Below are positions 35,155-44,505 of a stretch of 59,736 nt of DNA, in pieces. Every line of letters begins with the position of its first letter. Within the stretch, counting starts at the first letter, position 1. The translations under genes and the position numbers were made by a program. The notes under the pieces were generated by a model, which saw nothing but the letters and a program-made list of their open reading frames with translations, had not been told where the DNA came from and did not search any database. Origin of the DNA: an uncultured Lachnospiraceae bacterium (GTDB taxonomy: Bacteria > Bacillota > Clostridia > Lachnospirales > Lachnospiraceae); NCBI GenBank assembly GCA_910577045.1, contig CAJTLB010000020.1, positions 1 through 59,736 of the forward strand, read 5' to 3'.

Positions 35155-35513
35155 TACCTCTCAAACTCCTTTGCAATCCTATCTAAAAGCTCCTTTGGTA
35201 GAAAGGGTTTTTTTAGATAATTCGCTGCCCCTAGACTAAGTGCTGCTACCACGTCATCCTCATCCCCAGATGCTGTCAAGAAGATGACTGGCACCTCCAC
35301 ATTATCTTCTTTCATATGTTTAAAGGTTTCAATGCCATTCATATGGGGCATTGCAATATCTAAAAGAATCAAATCAATTTTTTCTTGTTTTAACTTTTCC
35401 AGGGCCTCTTCACCTGACTTTGCTAAAATCCAATCATAATGTTTTTCCAAAATCAGCCTCGTCCGCTTTAAATTCATCGTATCATCATCCACTACTAAAA
35501 TACATTTCCGCAT
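35154..35513 (-). CDS. Single-domain CheY-like response regulator
   Basis: 119 residues, a receiver with no output domain: ILVVDDDTMN, phosphoacceptor in LLDIAMPHMNG, switch Thr in FLTAS, and KKPF. AAGGAGG precedes the ATG on the minus strand. First gene of the three-gene phosphorelay, overlapping the next by one base. It is the natural target, or a phosphate sink, for the HPt domain encoded downstream. No DNA-binding partner is encoded nearby. Confidence 0.92.
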   Translation of the reverse strand: MRKCILVVDDDTMNLKRTRLILEKHYDWILAKSGEEALEKLKQEKIDLILLDIAMPHMNGIETFKHMKEDNVEVPVIFLTASGDEDDVVAALSLGAANYLKKPFLPKELLDRIAKEFER

Positions 35514-35740
35514 ACAGCCTGCTGCCTCCTTGTTACACTTCTTAAATATTTCGCATTATTGTATCAATAATTTTAAAACAGAACAGCGATAAAATCAAGT
35601 ATCTTTTTATCCATAAATCTTTTACTACAATAAAAATAAAACCTCTTGTTTTTTTATTTTATTCTATAATCAAAAGGATTATTCTGTATGGATTCTTGAG
35701 CAAAGAAAATGTTTACTTAATAGCTTCTGCTAGGTTTTAT

Positions 35741-35784
35741 GGTAGAAAGCACAGGTTGTAAATTGGAAATCTGTGTTTTCTGCC
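35741..35784. repeat. Hairpin related to the one at 29819-29862
   Basis: A 44-base stem-loop, identical at 33 of 44 positions to 29819-29862 when counted by eye. Two stem pairs change together (G-C to A-T, T-A to C-G), which implies the folded structure is kept. It lies between the phosphorelay operon and the lipoprotein gene. Confidence 0.65.
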
Positions 35785-35790
35785 ATATTA

Positions 35791-37338
35791 TTAAATTCTT
35801 GGATCATCCGTCCCCATAGGAGGCCGTTTAAGGTATGTTATGCTTTCTATATGGAATTCCCTATCAGTGTCCCAGCTTATTATAGTTTCCATATATCCTA
35901 GATGATCAAATTGCCCCCATGGGCCGCATAGACGCTGTATTAATTTTAAACAATTATGGTTATTATATGTTACAGCCTCAACAGATTGATAAGCAATTGG
36001 AGAAGCAGAACCAATCTGTTTTCCTATTTCCCTATAGGGCTTAAAATATTCTTCTTTTTTAGAAATATCAGGGTTGCCATTCCATTCCCAAATTTCATGA
36101 TAAGATAAATTAACAATAGCGTTAAAATCTTTATTTTTAATCTGTATATGGTTTTCATCAACAGAGTAAATATTGTATTCTACTCCTACAGAAAAGTCCG
36201 TATCATTGACATAAGGAGGAATCAGATAGGAGTGGTTTGCTGTATCAATTATATATACGCCTTGGTAACATTCCCCTAAGAAACATATAACAACAAGCTC
36301 ATCTATATTATCTCCATTCAAATCAGTAAAAAATATTTCATCAAAGGAGTGGGGGTACTGTGGCAAAGGCGGCTCAAGATAAAATATTTCGTCCTCTGTA
36401 ACCTTTATAGATAATCTGGGATTTCCCGTTCCCTGCTTAATAATAGAAATACTTTGGCAAGATTTATTATTTTCAAATATTTTTTTATCTAAATAAATGG
36501 GCTGTTTGATGTATTCGGCGTGTTCGATATGTGTTTCCCCGTTAGTATCCCAACTTATTATGGTCTCCATATATCCAAGGTGTACAGAATATTCCAAACT
36601 ACGTAAACGCTGTGTTAGTTTTAAACAGTTTTGGTTATTATAATTTATTACTTCAATAGGTTCAGAGATAACTTCCATATCACTTCCAATTTTTTTTCCT
36701 TTTTCTTTATATGACTTGAGGAGATTTTCTTTAGAAGTATCTGGATTATCGTTCCATTCCCAGATTTCATTATAAGATAATTCAACAATACTATCAAAAT
36801 CCCCGCCTTTGATTTGTATATGGTTTTCATCAACAGAATAAACCTCATATGTAATTCCTACAGCAGTATTACAAGTATAAGGAGGAACCAGATAGGAGTG
36901 GTTTGCTATATCAATAATGTAGATCCCCGGATAATATCCTACCATACATACAGCGATTATTTCCGCTACGCCATCCCCGTTTAAATCCGTAAAATAGATT
37001 TCATTAATGGATTTTGGATATTCTAGCGCAGGAGGATCAAAATAAAATTCTTCATGTTCGGAAACTTTTATTAATAGTTTTGGCTGCCCTGCCCCCTGTT
37101 CAATAATAGAAATACTCTGGCAAGGTTTATTATTGGGGAATACTCTTTGATCAATATAAACAAGTTTTTCTCCAGTAAAGGAGGGTAATGTTTCTTCTGC
37201 AGGGGAAGAAGATATTTCTTCCATAAACATAACAGCGGATGTATTTGTATTGTTTTCCATTACAGGTTTGGCCGTATTTGTGCATCCTGTAAGGAAAAAG
37301 ACAGTGGCTGATATAAGTGCCCAATATTTTATTTTCAT
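35791..37338 (-). CDS. Lipoprotein with two tandem copies of a VCBS/FG-GAP-like domain
   Basis: 515 residues. A lipoprotein signal peptide ends FFLTGC, so the protein is anchored outside the membrane. Two homologous halves follow, about 60-285 and 285-510. Each has QSISII(E/K)QG, FTDLNGDGVAEI (second copy FTDLNGDNIDEL), YIID(I/T)ANHSYL, YSVDENHIQIK and LGYMETIISWDT. The aspartate-rich DLNGDG loop is the calcium-binding pattern seen in FG-GAP/VCBS repeats. The duplication is recent enough to align by eye. Function unknown; a surface binding role is plausible. Confidence 0.8.
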   Translation of the reverse strand: MKIKYWALISATVFFLTGCTNTAKPVMENNTNTSAVMFMEEISSSPAEETLPSFTGEKLVYIDQRVFPNNKPCQSISIIEQGAGQPKLLIKVSEHEEFYFDPPALEYPKSINEIYFTDLNGDGVAEIIAVCMVGYYPGIYIIDIANHSYLVPPYTCNTAVGITYEVYSVDENHIQIKGGDFDSIVELSYNEIWEWNDNPDTSKENLLKSYKEKGKKIGSDMEVISEPIEVINYNNQNCLKLTQRLRSLEYSVHLGYMETIISWDTNGETHIEHAEYIKQPIYLDKKIFENNKSCQSISIIKQGTGNPRLSIKVTEDEIFYLEPPLPQYPHSFDEIFFTDLNGDNIDELVVICFLGECYQGVYIIDTANHSYLIPPYVNDTDFSVGVEYNIYSVDENHIQIKNKDFNAIVNLSYHEIWEWNGNPDISKKEEYFKPYREIGKQIGSASPIAYQSVEAVTYNNHNCLKLIQRLCGPWGQFDHLGYMETIISWDTDREFHIESITYLKRPPMGTDDPRI

Positions 37339-37483
37339 AAAATCCTCATTTTATTATATGATAATAATGTTTTTATAGTATAATAGGATTATAACATTAA
37401 AATAATGTAGCAGCAATACTTAGAGGTTTTTGATACAAAGTATTTTTAGTTTTGGCTTAAGGTTAGGCTAGGAGGTGGGAAAT

Positions 37484-38434
37484 TTGGGTATAGGCGCGGG
37501 TTATGCACAGGAAGCTGTAGAACAGGTAAATCAAGTGGTTTTAGGAAAGGAAAAAGAAGTGAAAGAGGCTATGCTTGCCTTTCTTTCTAATGGGCATATA
37601 TTGCTAGAAGATATACCAGGAGTGGGAAAAACAACGATGGCTCTTGCGTTTTCAAAAGTACTTGGTTTAGAGTTTAAACGGGTTCAATTTACGCCAGATG
37701 TAATGCCGTCTGACTTAACAGGGTTTTCTATTTATCGGAAAGAGGAAGAAAAATTTATATACCAGCAGGGAAGTGTATTTTGTAATATATTGCTTGCTGA
37801 TGAAATAAATAGGGCTTCACCTAAAACACAGTCTGCTTTGCTGGAGGTTATGGAGGAACGGAAAGTATCTGTAGAAGGAGTTACCCGTAAGGTTCCTTTG
37901 CCATTTTTAGTAATAGCCACTCAAAATCCGTATGGAAGTGTTGGGACACAGTATCTGCCGGAGGCCCAAATGGATCGTTTTATAATTAAAATGTCATTGG
38001 GTTATCCTGATTTTGAAAGCGAGCTTTCTATGGCAATGTCTATAGATGGGACAGATAGGCTTTCTTTATTACATCCTGTTTTAAACCAAGATATGTTATT
38101 AAGTATCCAGGATGAAATCCATCAAATATATATAAAAGAGAGTATTTATCACTATATTTTAGAATTAGTAACCGCTACCCGTAAGAATTCTTATATTGAA
38201 AGAGGGGCCAGCCCAAGGGCGACAATTGCGCTGGTAAAAATGGCAAAAGCGTGTGCATGGTTTGAGGGGCGGGAATTTGTAACGCCAGAAGATGTGCATT
38301 ATCAATTCCCTTATGTGGTATCCCATAGAATAAGGCTGAATTCGTCAGCGAAACTGGAACATATTACAGAGGGCCAAGTGATAAAAAAAATTATAGAGAA
38401 AATAAAAAAACCGCCTTTGGGAGAGAGAAGATGA
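37484..38434 (+). CDS. MoxR-family AAA+ ATPase
   Basis: 316 residues. Walker A is EDIPGVGKTTMALAF, Walker B LLADEINRASPKTQSALLEVME, sensor ATQNP, and the C-terminal helical lid holds SPRATIALVKMAKACA. TTG 37484 is favoured because GGAGG (37471-37475) lies 8 bases upstream; GTG 37475 overlaps that site. MoxR proteins act as chaperone-like ATPases for the DUF58 and transglutaminase products encoded next; the start of the DUF58 gene overlaps this stop (ATGA). Confidence 0.92.
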   Translation: MGIGAGYAQEAVEQVNQVVLGKEKEVKEAMLAFLSNGHILLEDIPGVGKTTMALAFSKVLGLEFKRVQFTPDVMPSDLTGFSIYRKEEEKFIYQQGSVFCNILLADEINRASPKTQSALLEVMEERKVSVEGVTRKVPLPFLVIATQNPYGSVGTQYLPEAQMDRFIIKMSLGYPDFESELSMAMSIDGTDRLSLLHPVLNQDMLLSIQDEIHQIYIKESIYHYILELVTATRKNSYIERGASPRATIALVKMAKACAWFEGREFVTPEDVHYQFPYVVSHRIRLNSSAKLEHITEGQVIKKIIEKIKKPPLGERR

Positions 38435-39522
38435 GGTTATTCTTATTTTTATTTTTAGCTGCCATGACATATTATGTAGCTGGCATATACCATAGCCTAT
38501 CTTTAATGCTTTTATTTGTAATGGAAATATTATTATATATAGTAATGTTTTTATTGCCATATTATTTAAAAAAAGGATTTTTCCTAGAATTTTTAAAACA
38601 GCAGGAAGCAGTAGAAACAGGGCAAGATGCCGCCTGCATTATTGGCGTGGTAAACCGTGCACGGCTGCCAATTAGCCGGTTTAGTATACAATTGTGTATT
38701 TGGTATAACCAAGACGAAAAAAGAATGGCAAAAAAGCTATATGGGGGCGTAAAAGAAAATGGAAAAGAGAATATAGAATTTTTAGTTACAACCCCATATT
38801 GTGGGCTGTTAAGCATAGAAATAAAAAAAGCTGCAATATATGATTATTTTTCCTTTTTTGCTGCGAAGAAAAAAATAAAAAAGGAAATGAAAATAGCGGT
38901 TTTCCCAAAGGAGCAAATACTCCATTTGGAAATGCCAATGCCAGAATATAAAGGGATAAACCAGGCAGAAGTAGATTCTTTGTGGAAAAGTGGGACAAAC
39001 CATCAAGAAATTAGGCAGATTAGGGAATACCAGCTAGGTGATCCGATTCGGATGGTACATTGGAATTTAAGTGCTAGGACAGATCAATTATGGCTAAAGG
39101 AATATGAGGTAGAACAAGATAATTGTTTTTATATATTTTTAGATATGTCCATATCTAAAAATATAGGGATAAAAGAGAGGGATATTTTTTATAAAGCTTT
39201 TTCAGCACTTGCTTTTGGGTTATTCTATTATGCTGCATATATAGTGGTATATTGGAATGAAAGAGAATACCAGAGTTTGCAAAGTATACAAATAGAGGGA
39301 AAAGAAGGAATTAGGAATTTGTTGCTTCACCTTTACCAAATAGATAATTTAGAAAAAGAATTATCAGCAGAAAAGAAAAAAGAAGAAATGTTCTTAATAG
39401 AAAAAGGAAGCTTATTTAAACTAAATTTAAAAAGAGAACTGTATTATCAAAACCGTTTTCTTTTCCGTTTTTCAAAAAAGAAATTTGAGAAAGAGATTGT
39501 AAGCGGAAGGTATGCAATTTAG
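38431..39522 (+). CDS. DUF58 domain protein
   Basis: 363 residues. Two membrane helices at about 1-45 are followed by a cytoplasmic or peripheral region carrying the DUF58 signature GDPIRMVHWNLSARTDQLWLKEYE-like segment (about 203-225) and a von-Willebrand-type strand FYIFLDMSIS. It belongs with MoxR and the transglutaminase in a common three-gene set of unknown exact function, linked to cell-envelope assembly or stress in other bacteria. Confidence 0.9.
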   Translation: MRLFLFLFLAAMTYYVAGIYHSLSLMLLFVMEILLYIVMFLLPYYLKKGFFLEFLKQQEAVETGQDAACIIGVVNRARLPISRFSIQLCIWYNQDEKRMAKKLYGGVKENGKENIEFLVTTPYCGLLSIEIKKAAIYDYFSFFAAKKKIKKEMKIAVFPKEQILHLEMPMPEYKGINQAEVDSLWKSGTNHQEIRQIREYQLGDPIRMVHWNLSARTDQLWLKEYEVEQDNCFYIFLDMSISKNIGIKERDIFYKAFSALAFGLFYYAAYIVVYWNEREYQSLQSIQIEGKEGIRNLLLHLYQIDNLEKELSAEKKKEEMFLIEKGSLFKLNLKRELYYQNRFLFRFSKKKFEKEIVSGRYAI

Positions 39523-39668
39523 GGCTGCCGAAAAACTATGGAAGGAGGCAGATAGTTATTGCTAGGATTAAGCTAAAAATAGAAAAAGAAAAGCAAAAAT
39601 ATTTCCCTGTATCTAGCTTATTTTTTTTAATAGCTGGCGTATATGGGTTTTTAATTTTATTTGGTTAT

Positions 39669-41807
39669 TTGCCAGGAATTGTCTATCAAGGCAGTATTGT
39701 ATTTCCTGCAGCAACCATATTGTGCATAGGGCTTTGGTATTTATATTTTTCATATAAGAAATTTTTTTGGCTGGTTTTTATTGGTTTTTCTTTAGCAACA
39801 GGATTTCTTTTATATCCGTATTTGCCAAGCCTGTTGTTAGAGGCAAGGCTAGTGGGAGAAAGTTTTATGGGCATTGCCAGGCCAGAGCCAGTAAAAGTAA
39901 CTTTATTTACTTTGTTTGTTATATGGTTAGTGATATATGTTTTATTTTTTCTCTCAATAATTATAAAAAAGCATAAGGCTTTAAGTTTCCTTTTTACTGC
40001 TATTTTGCTTTTAACGCCATTGTTTGGCATTTGGGCTGGGATAGGGGTTGTATTTTTATTATTATTATTCCAAGCTACATTGATTACCAGCCATATGGCT
40101 GGGTATGCAAAAAGGAGGGGAATAGGGGTAAGGGAAGGAAAGGCACAATTAGCCGCGAGAAGTAGTATGGCAATGGGTGGGCTGGTATTATTTGTGTTTA
40201 TAATAGCAACGCCCTTAACGATATTTTTTTCAGATAAATTGTATAATTCTGTTTACCATATAGAAGGCTATTTGACACGGAGCATTAGTAATATAACAGG
40301 GACAGCAAATAAGTTAGTAAAGGGAGGGGCGGTTAGCAGGAGGAATAATTATCAAACAGGGGAAAAACAGCTTATGATAACTTCTACAAAGAAGATAAAA
40401 GAGACCATATACTTACGTGGATTTGAGGGAGGTATTTATACAGGAGGAAACTGGAAGCAAGCAGATGATGCACCGTTACTTGAACAAGTGGCAAAAAATA
40501 TGGGGTGGCTGCGGTGGGTTGATAAAATTACAGATACGTATCAGTGTATGTATTTTACAATGAATAATATGTGGGCAAGCTACTCAACACAGGTAGGGTT
40601 AATGGCTATCCAACATATAAATGGGGATTATGAGGTAAATTATGTCCCTTATTATGGACTTAAAATGAATGGCGTGGTTTACAATTTGTATGAGTTTCCT
40701 GAAGATGGCTATGGCTATTGGTTTTATGAGCAAAAAGACTTAGATGTAAATTGGGAATTTGCCTTATGGGATTATGACACCCAACAAAATTTGTATTATC
40801 AGATACAACAGTTTTATGAAAAGGAAGCACAACAAACTTATACACAAGTGCCAGTAGAATTAATCCCCCGTTTAGCAGCATTATGTAGGGAAAACCCTCA
40901 ACAGGGCTTAGATGAAATAACCGCCTTTATTTTATATACATTACAAAGCAATGCCGTATATAGCCTAACGCCTGGATGGGCGCCATTAAATGAAGATATT
41001 GTAGATTATTTTTTATTTGAAAGAAAAAGTGGATATTGCGTTCATTTTGCCTCTGCGGCGACATTAATGTATCGGCTGTATGGCATACCTGCTAGGTATG
41101 CTTCTGGTTATGTTGTCCCGCCATCTGCATTTCAATTTTTAGAAACTGGGAAATATGGGGCAGAAATAACAGACGAGTTTGCACATGCCTGGGTGGAAAT
41201 ATTTTTAGAAGGATATGGCTGGACACCTGTAGAGGTAACGCCATCTTCAGAAAGGACTGTTTCATATCCTGGGTTTAATGGAATAACTTTGGAACAGATA
41301 ATGAAACAGCAAGGATGGAATATGAATATCCCCAGTTTAAAGGAAGAAGTAGAAAAAAAAGGGGAACAGGCAAAAGGGGAGTATAAGGCAAAATGGATAT
41401 CTAGCCGTACCATATTTTCTATTATAGGGGTTTGTTGTATTTGGTTTGTTTGTATTTTTTTAATTGGGATAGAATGTCGCCGATGGTATCAACAAGAAAA
41501 ATTAAAAACAATGGATTGCAGGAAAATATTTGATCGATTAATTATGGTATTACATTTTGGCGGGGTGATGCAAAATTATAATGGGCAGGAGAGGGATTTT
41601 GTGGATAGGCTTGCAAAAGAAGTCCCAGATATTAGCCCGCTGCAAGCGCAACATATTATTGATATTGTAACACGGGCAGCATATGGGCAGAAAAAGATAA
41701 AAGAAATAGACCAAGAATTTGTTAGGGAAGAATATCAAGTTATAATGGAATTTATTTATAACAAATTAAAATGGCATAAAAAAATAATATGGAATTATTT
41801 TAAATAA
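39669..41807 (+). CDS. Membrane transglutaminase-like protein (TgpA type)
   Basis: At least 712 residues. About six N-terminal membrane helices, then an extracytoplasmic transglutaminase core with SGYCVHFASAATLMYRLYG, AHAWVEIFLEGYGW and a third motif PVEVTPS, where the usual Asp is Glu. Another helix near residue 600 precedes a DUF4129-like cytoplasmic tail. TTG 39669 is the nearest standard start, but the same frame is open upstream to at least 39558 and encodes another hydrophobic helix. AGGAGG (39543-39548) stands 9 bases before an in-frame ATT at 39558, so the real start may be non-standard. Confidence 0.85.
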   Translation: MPGIVYQGSIVFPAATILCIGLWYLYFSYKKFFWLVFIGFSLATGFLLYPYLPSLLLEARLVGESFMGIARPEPVKVTLFTLFVIWLVIYVLFFLSIIIKKHKALSFLFTAILLLTPLFGIWAGIGVVFLLLLFQATLITSHMAGYAKRRGIGVREGKAQLAARSSMAMGGLVLFVFIIATPLTIFFSDKLYNSVYHIEGYLTRSISNITGTANKLVKGGAVSRRNNYQTGEKQLMITSTKKIKETIYLRGFEGGIYTGGNWKQADDAPLLEQVAKNMGWLRWVDKITDTYQCMYFTMNNMWASYSTQVGLMAIQHINGDYEVNYVPYYGLKMNGVVYNLYEFPEDGYGYWFYEQKDLDVNWEFALWDYDTQQNLYYQIQQFYEKEAQQTYTQVPVELIPRLAALCRENPQQGLDEITAFILYTLQSNAVYSLTPGWAPLNEDIVDYFLFERKSGYCVHFASAATLMYRLYGIPARYASGYVVPPSAFQFLETGKYGAEITDEFAHAWVEIFLEGYGWTPVEVTPSSERTVSYPGFNGITLEQIMKQQGWNMNIPSLKEEVEKKGEQAKGEYKAKWISSRTIFSIIGVCCIWFVCIFLIGIECRRWYQQEKLKTMDCRKIFDRLIMVLHFGGVMQNYNGQERDFVDRLAKEVPDISPLQAQHIIDIVTRAAYGQKKIKEIDQEFVREEYQVIMEFIYNKLKWHKKIIWNYFK

Positions 41808-41868
41808 TAAGGTTTATAGTAGATATCCTGATAAGTATAATAAGGATTATAAAGGGCAGGTAGTAGGA

Positions 41869-42330
41869 ATGAAGGATAAACAAATGGCTTTATTTATGGG
41901 GATACAGGCGAGTGGGAAAACATCTTTTTATTATGCTTATTTTCAGGAAGGATATGAACATATTAACCTAGATACACTTCATACTAGGAATAAAGAACGG
42001 TTAGCAATAGAAAATTGTATCCGGCTTGCAAAAAATTTTGTAATTGATAATACAAACCCTAAAAAGGCGGATAGGGAGCGTTATATAAAGATGGCAAAAG
42101 AATCTGGCTATTATATAACCGGATATTTTTTTAAATCTGTGATAAAAGAATGTATAAACCGGAATGAACAGAGGACTGGAAAGGCAAAAGTACCAAGGTG
42201 TGCCATTGCCTCTACTTCTAACCAGTTGGAATTGCCAGAATATAAAGAAGGGTTTGATAAGTTATATTATGTGTGTTTAGAAGAAGGGGAATTTAAAATA
42301 GAAAAATGGAGGGAAGAATATGAAGTTTGA
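41869..42330 (+). CDS. P-loop kinase, polynucleotide kinase-like
   Basis: 153 residues. Walker A is FMGIQASGKTSFY near residues 9-21. The DTLHTRNK and NFVIDNTNPKKADRERYI segments match the catalytic Asp/Arg and lid of the T4 Pnkp/PseT-type 5'-kinase fold. Predicted to phosphorylate an RNA or DNA 5' end, or another small substrate. It overlaps the next gene by 11 bases, implying joint production with the Thg1-like polymerase and so a nucleic-acid repair role (inference). Confidence 0.75.
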   Translation: MKDKQMALFMGIQASGKTSFYYAYFQEGYEHINLDTLHTRNKERLAIENCIRLAKNFVIDNTNPKKADRERYIKMAKESGYYITGYFFKSVIKECINRNEQRTGKAKVPRCAIASTSNQLELPEYKEGFDKLYYVCLEEGEFKIEKWREEYEV

Positions 42331-43075
42331 TGATTTTGATACAAATATGAGGATTTATGAGCAGTCTTTGGATCAATATATTTTACCAGATATGTATTTG
42401 GTAGCAAGGCTAGACGGCAGGTCGTTTACAAGGCTTACAAAAGAAATATGCCAATTTGAGGCACCTTTTGACATCCGTTTCCGGGACTATATGGTTGAAA
42501 CCGTACAATACTTAATGGATTGTGGATTTCGGATTGTATATGGTTTTACAGAAAGTGATGAAATATCTTTGCTATTCCATAAAGAGGACAATACTTTTGG
42601 GCGTAAGGTAAGGAAAATAAATACGACTTTAGCGGGGGAAGCAAGTGCTGCATTTTCTTTAGCACTTGGCAAGGTAGCAACGTTTGACTGTAGGGTAGTT
42701 CCTTTACCTAATTTGGATAGAGTTAGGGATTATTTTGTATGGAGGCAGGAAGATGCCCATAGGAATTCATTAAATGCCCATTGCTATTGGATGCTCCGTA
42801 AGGAAGGCATAGGAAAAGAAGAGGCAACAAAACAGTTAGAGGGTAAATCTGTTTCTTATAAAAATGAATTATTATTTAAAAAAGGGATTAATTATAATGA
42901 GCTTCCAAGCTGGCAAAAACGGGGAATTGGGGTGTATTATACTTCTGTAAGAAAAGAAGGATATAATCCAATAAAGCAAGAAAAGGTACAGACAGAACGC
43001 AGGGAATTATATACGGATTATCATTTAAAATTAGGGGACGAATATGCAGATTGGGTATGTGGGCTGTTAAAGTAG
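42320..43075 (+). CDS. Thg1-like 3'-5' polymerase (tRNA-His guanylyltransferase family)
   Basis: 251 residues. Thg1-family enzymes add nucleotides to RNA 5' ends in the reverse direction. The metal-binding start is VARLDGRSFTRLTK (Asp near residue 30), followed by YGFTESDEISLLF, the second metal motif (S-D-E) of the family. The KSVSYKNELLFKKGINYN-like region (about 174-190) fits the C-terminal part. Bacterial Thg1-like proteins repair 5'-truncated tRNAs. The tight overlap with a polynucleotide-kinase-like gene supports an RNA-repair unit. Confidence 0.88.
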   Translation: MKFDDFDTNMRIYEQSLDQYILPDMYLVARLDGRSFTRLTKEICQFEAPFDIRFRDYMVETVQYLMDCGFRIVYGFTESDEISLLFHKEDNTFGRKVRKINTTLAGEASAAFSLALGKVATFDCRVVPLPNLDRVRDYFVWRQEDAHRNSLNAHCYWMLRKEGIGKEEATKQLEGKSVSYKNELLFKKGINYNELPSWQKRGIGVYYTSVRKEGYNPIKQEKVQTERRELYTDYHLKLGDEYADWVCGLLK

Positions 43076-43160
43076 GAGTATAACTAAGTATAAAAAAGCC
43101 ATAAAGAGAGATACTAAAAATCGAATCATTGGAATATCGAGACTAGAAAAGAGGGTATTT

Positions 43161-44495
43161 ATGAGAAAAAGATTTTTAGGATTGTTATATGGCACAATAA
43201 TGGTTTCTTTTGTATTGTCAGGCTGTGGGAATAAGAATGAGACAGAACAGGCTGGCAAGGTATATTTTTTAAATTTTAAACCAGAAGTCCAGAACCAATG
43301 GAAGGAGATTGCGGAGGTATATAAAAAAGAAACTGGCGTGGAAGTAAAGGTACAGACGGCAGCTTCTGGAACATATGAAGAAGTACTAAAGTCTGAAATT
43401 GCTAAGTCAGATGCAGTTACTATGTTCCAAATTAATGGGCCAATTGGTTATAATAACTGGAAAGATTATTGTATGGATCTTTCTGATACAAAGGCTTATC
43501 AATCCCTGACGGATAAAGGAATGGCGGTTGTAGGGGATAATGGCGGTGTATATGGGATTCCTTATGCGATAGAAACATATGGGATTATTTATAATAATGC
43601 AATTATGGATAAGTATTTTGCACTGGAAGGCGCAGTTAGAAGCAGTATGGATGAGATTGACAGTTTTGAAGATTTAAAGGCAGTTGCAGAGGATATGCAA
43701 GAACATAAAGAGGAGCTTGGGATAAAGGGTGTATTTGCTTCTACATCTTTGGCTTCTGGTGAGGATTGGAGATGGCAGACTCATTTAGCAAATATTCCGA
43801 TTTTTTATGAATTACAGGATAAAAAAGTGACAGATACAAAGGATTTGCAGTTTACGTATGCAGGGAATATGAAAAATATTTTTGATTTGTATATGAATTG
43901 TTCTGTAACAGCGCCTGGCTTATTAGGGGATAAAAGTGTATCAGACTCTATGGCAGAGTTTGCTTTGGGGCAGGCTGCCATGGTACAGAATGGGAACTGG
44001 GCTTGGGGGCAGATAAACGATGTGCCAGGAAATACTGTGACAGAAGAAAATGTGAAGTTCCTACCTATTTATATGGGGTTAAATGGAGAAGAAAACCAAG
44101 GTTTATGTACAGGGACAGAGAATTTCTGGTGTATTAATAGCCAGGCTTCAGAGGCAGACAGAAAGGCTTCTGTGGATTTTATGGACTGGCTTGTCACATC
44201 GGATACAGGAAAAGATTTTATGGTAAATAAGCTTGGGAATTCAGCCCCATTTACAACTTTTACAGAGGAAGAAAAGCCTACAGATCCATTGGCAAAAGAA
44301 ATGTTCCGCTATATGGACAGTGGGAAGTCAAATATAAACTGGGCATTTACAGTATTTCCAAGCCAGCAGTTTAAAAATGATTTTGGTGCGGCTTTATTAG
44401 AGTATTGCAGTGGGAATATGACATGGGATGAAGTACAGGCATTAGTAATTTCACGATGGGCAGAAGAAAAAGCATTAACTGCTGCGCAGGAATAG
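43161..44495 (+). CDS. ABC transporter sugar-binding lipoprotein (maltodextrin type)
   Basis: 444 residues. The lipobox VLSGCGNKN anchors it outside the membrane. The fold is a family 1 solute-binding protein: KVYFLNFKPEVQNQWKEIA, YGIPYAIETYGIIYN and the C-terminal LGNSAPFTTF. It delivers sugar to the two permeases encoded directly downstream. With MalQ in the same operon the substrate is probably maltose or malto-oligosaccharides (inference). AGAGGG precedes the ATG. Confidence 0.9.
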   Translation: MRKRFLGLLYGTIMVSFVLSGCGNKNETEQAGKVYFLNFKPEVQNQWKEIAEVYKKETGVEVKVQTAASGTYEEVLKSEIAKSDAVTMFQINGPIGYNNWKDYCMDLSDTKAYQSLTDKGMAVVGDNGGVYGIPYAIETYGIIYNNAIMDKYFALEGAVRSSMDEIDSFEDLKAVAEDMQEHKEELGIKGVFASTSLASGEDWRWQTHLANIPIFYELQDKKVTDTKDLQFTYAGNMKNIFDLYMNCSVTAPGLLGDKSVSDSMAEFALGQAAMVQNGNWAWGQINDVPGNTVTEENVKFLPIYMGLNGEENQGLCTGTENFWCINSQASEADRKASVDFMDWLVTSDTGKDFMVNKLGNSAPFTTFTEEEKPTDPLAKEMFRYMDSGKSNINWAFTVFPSQQFKNDFGAALLEYCSGNMTWDEVQALVISRWAEEKALTAAQE

Positions 44496-44505
44496 GAAGG
44501 GTAAT

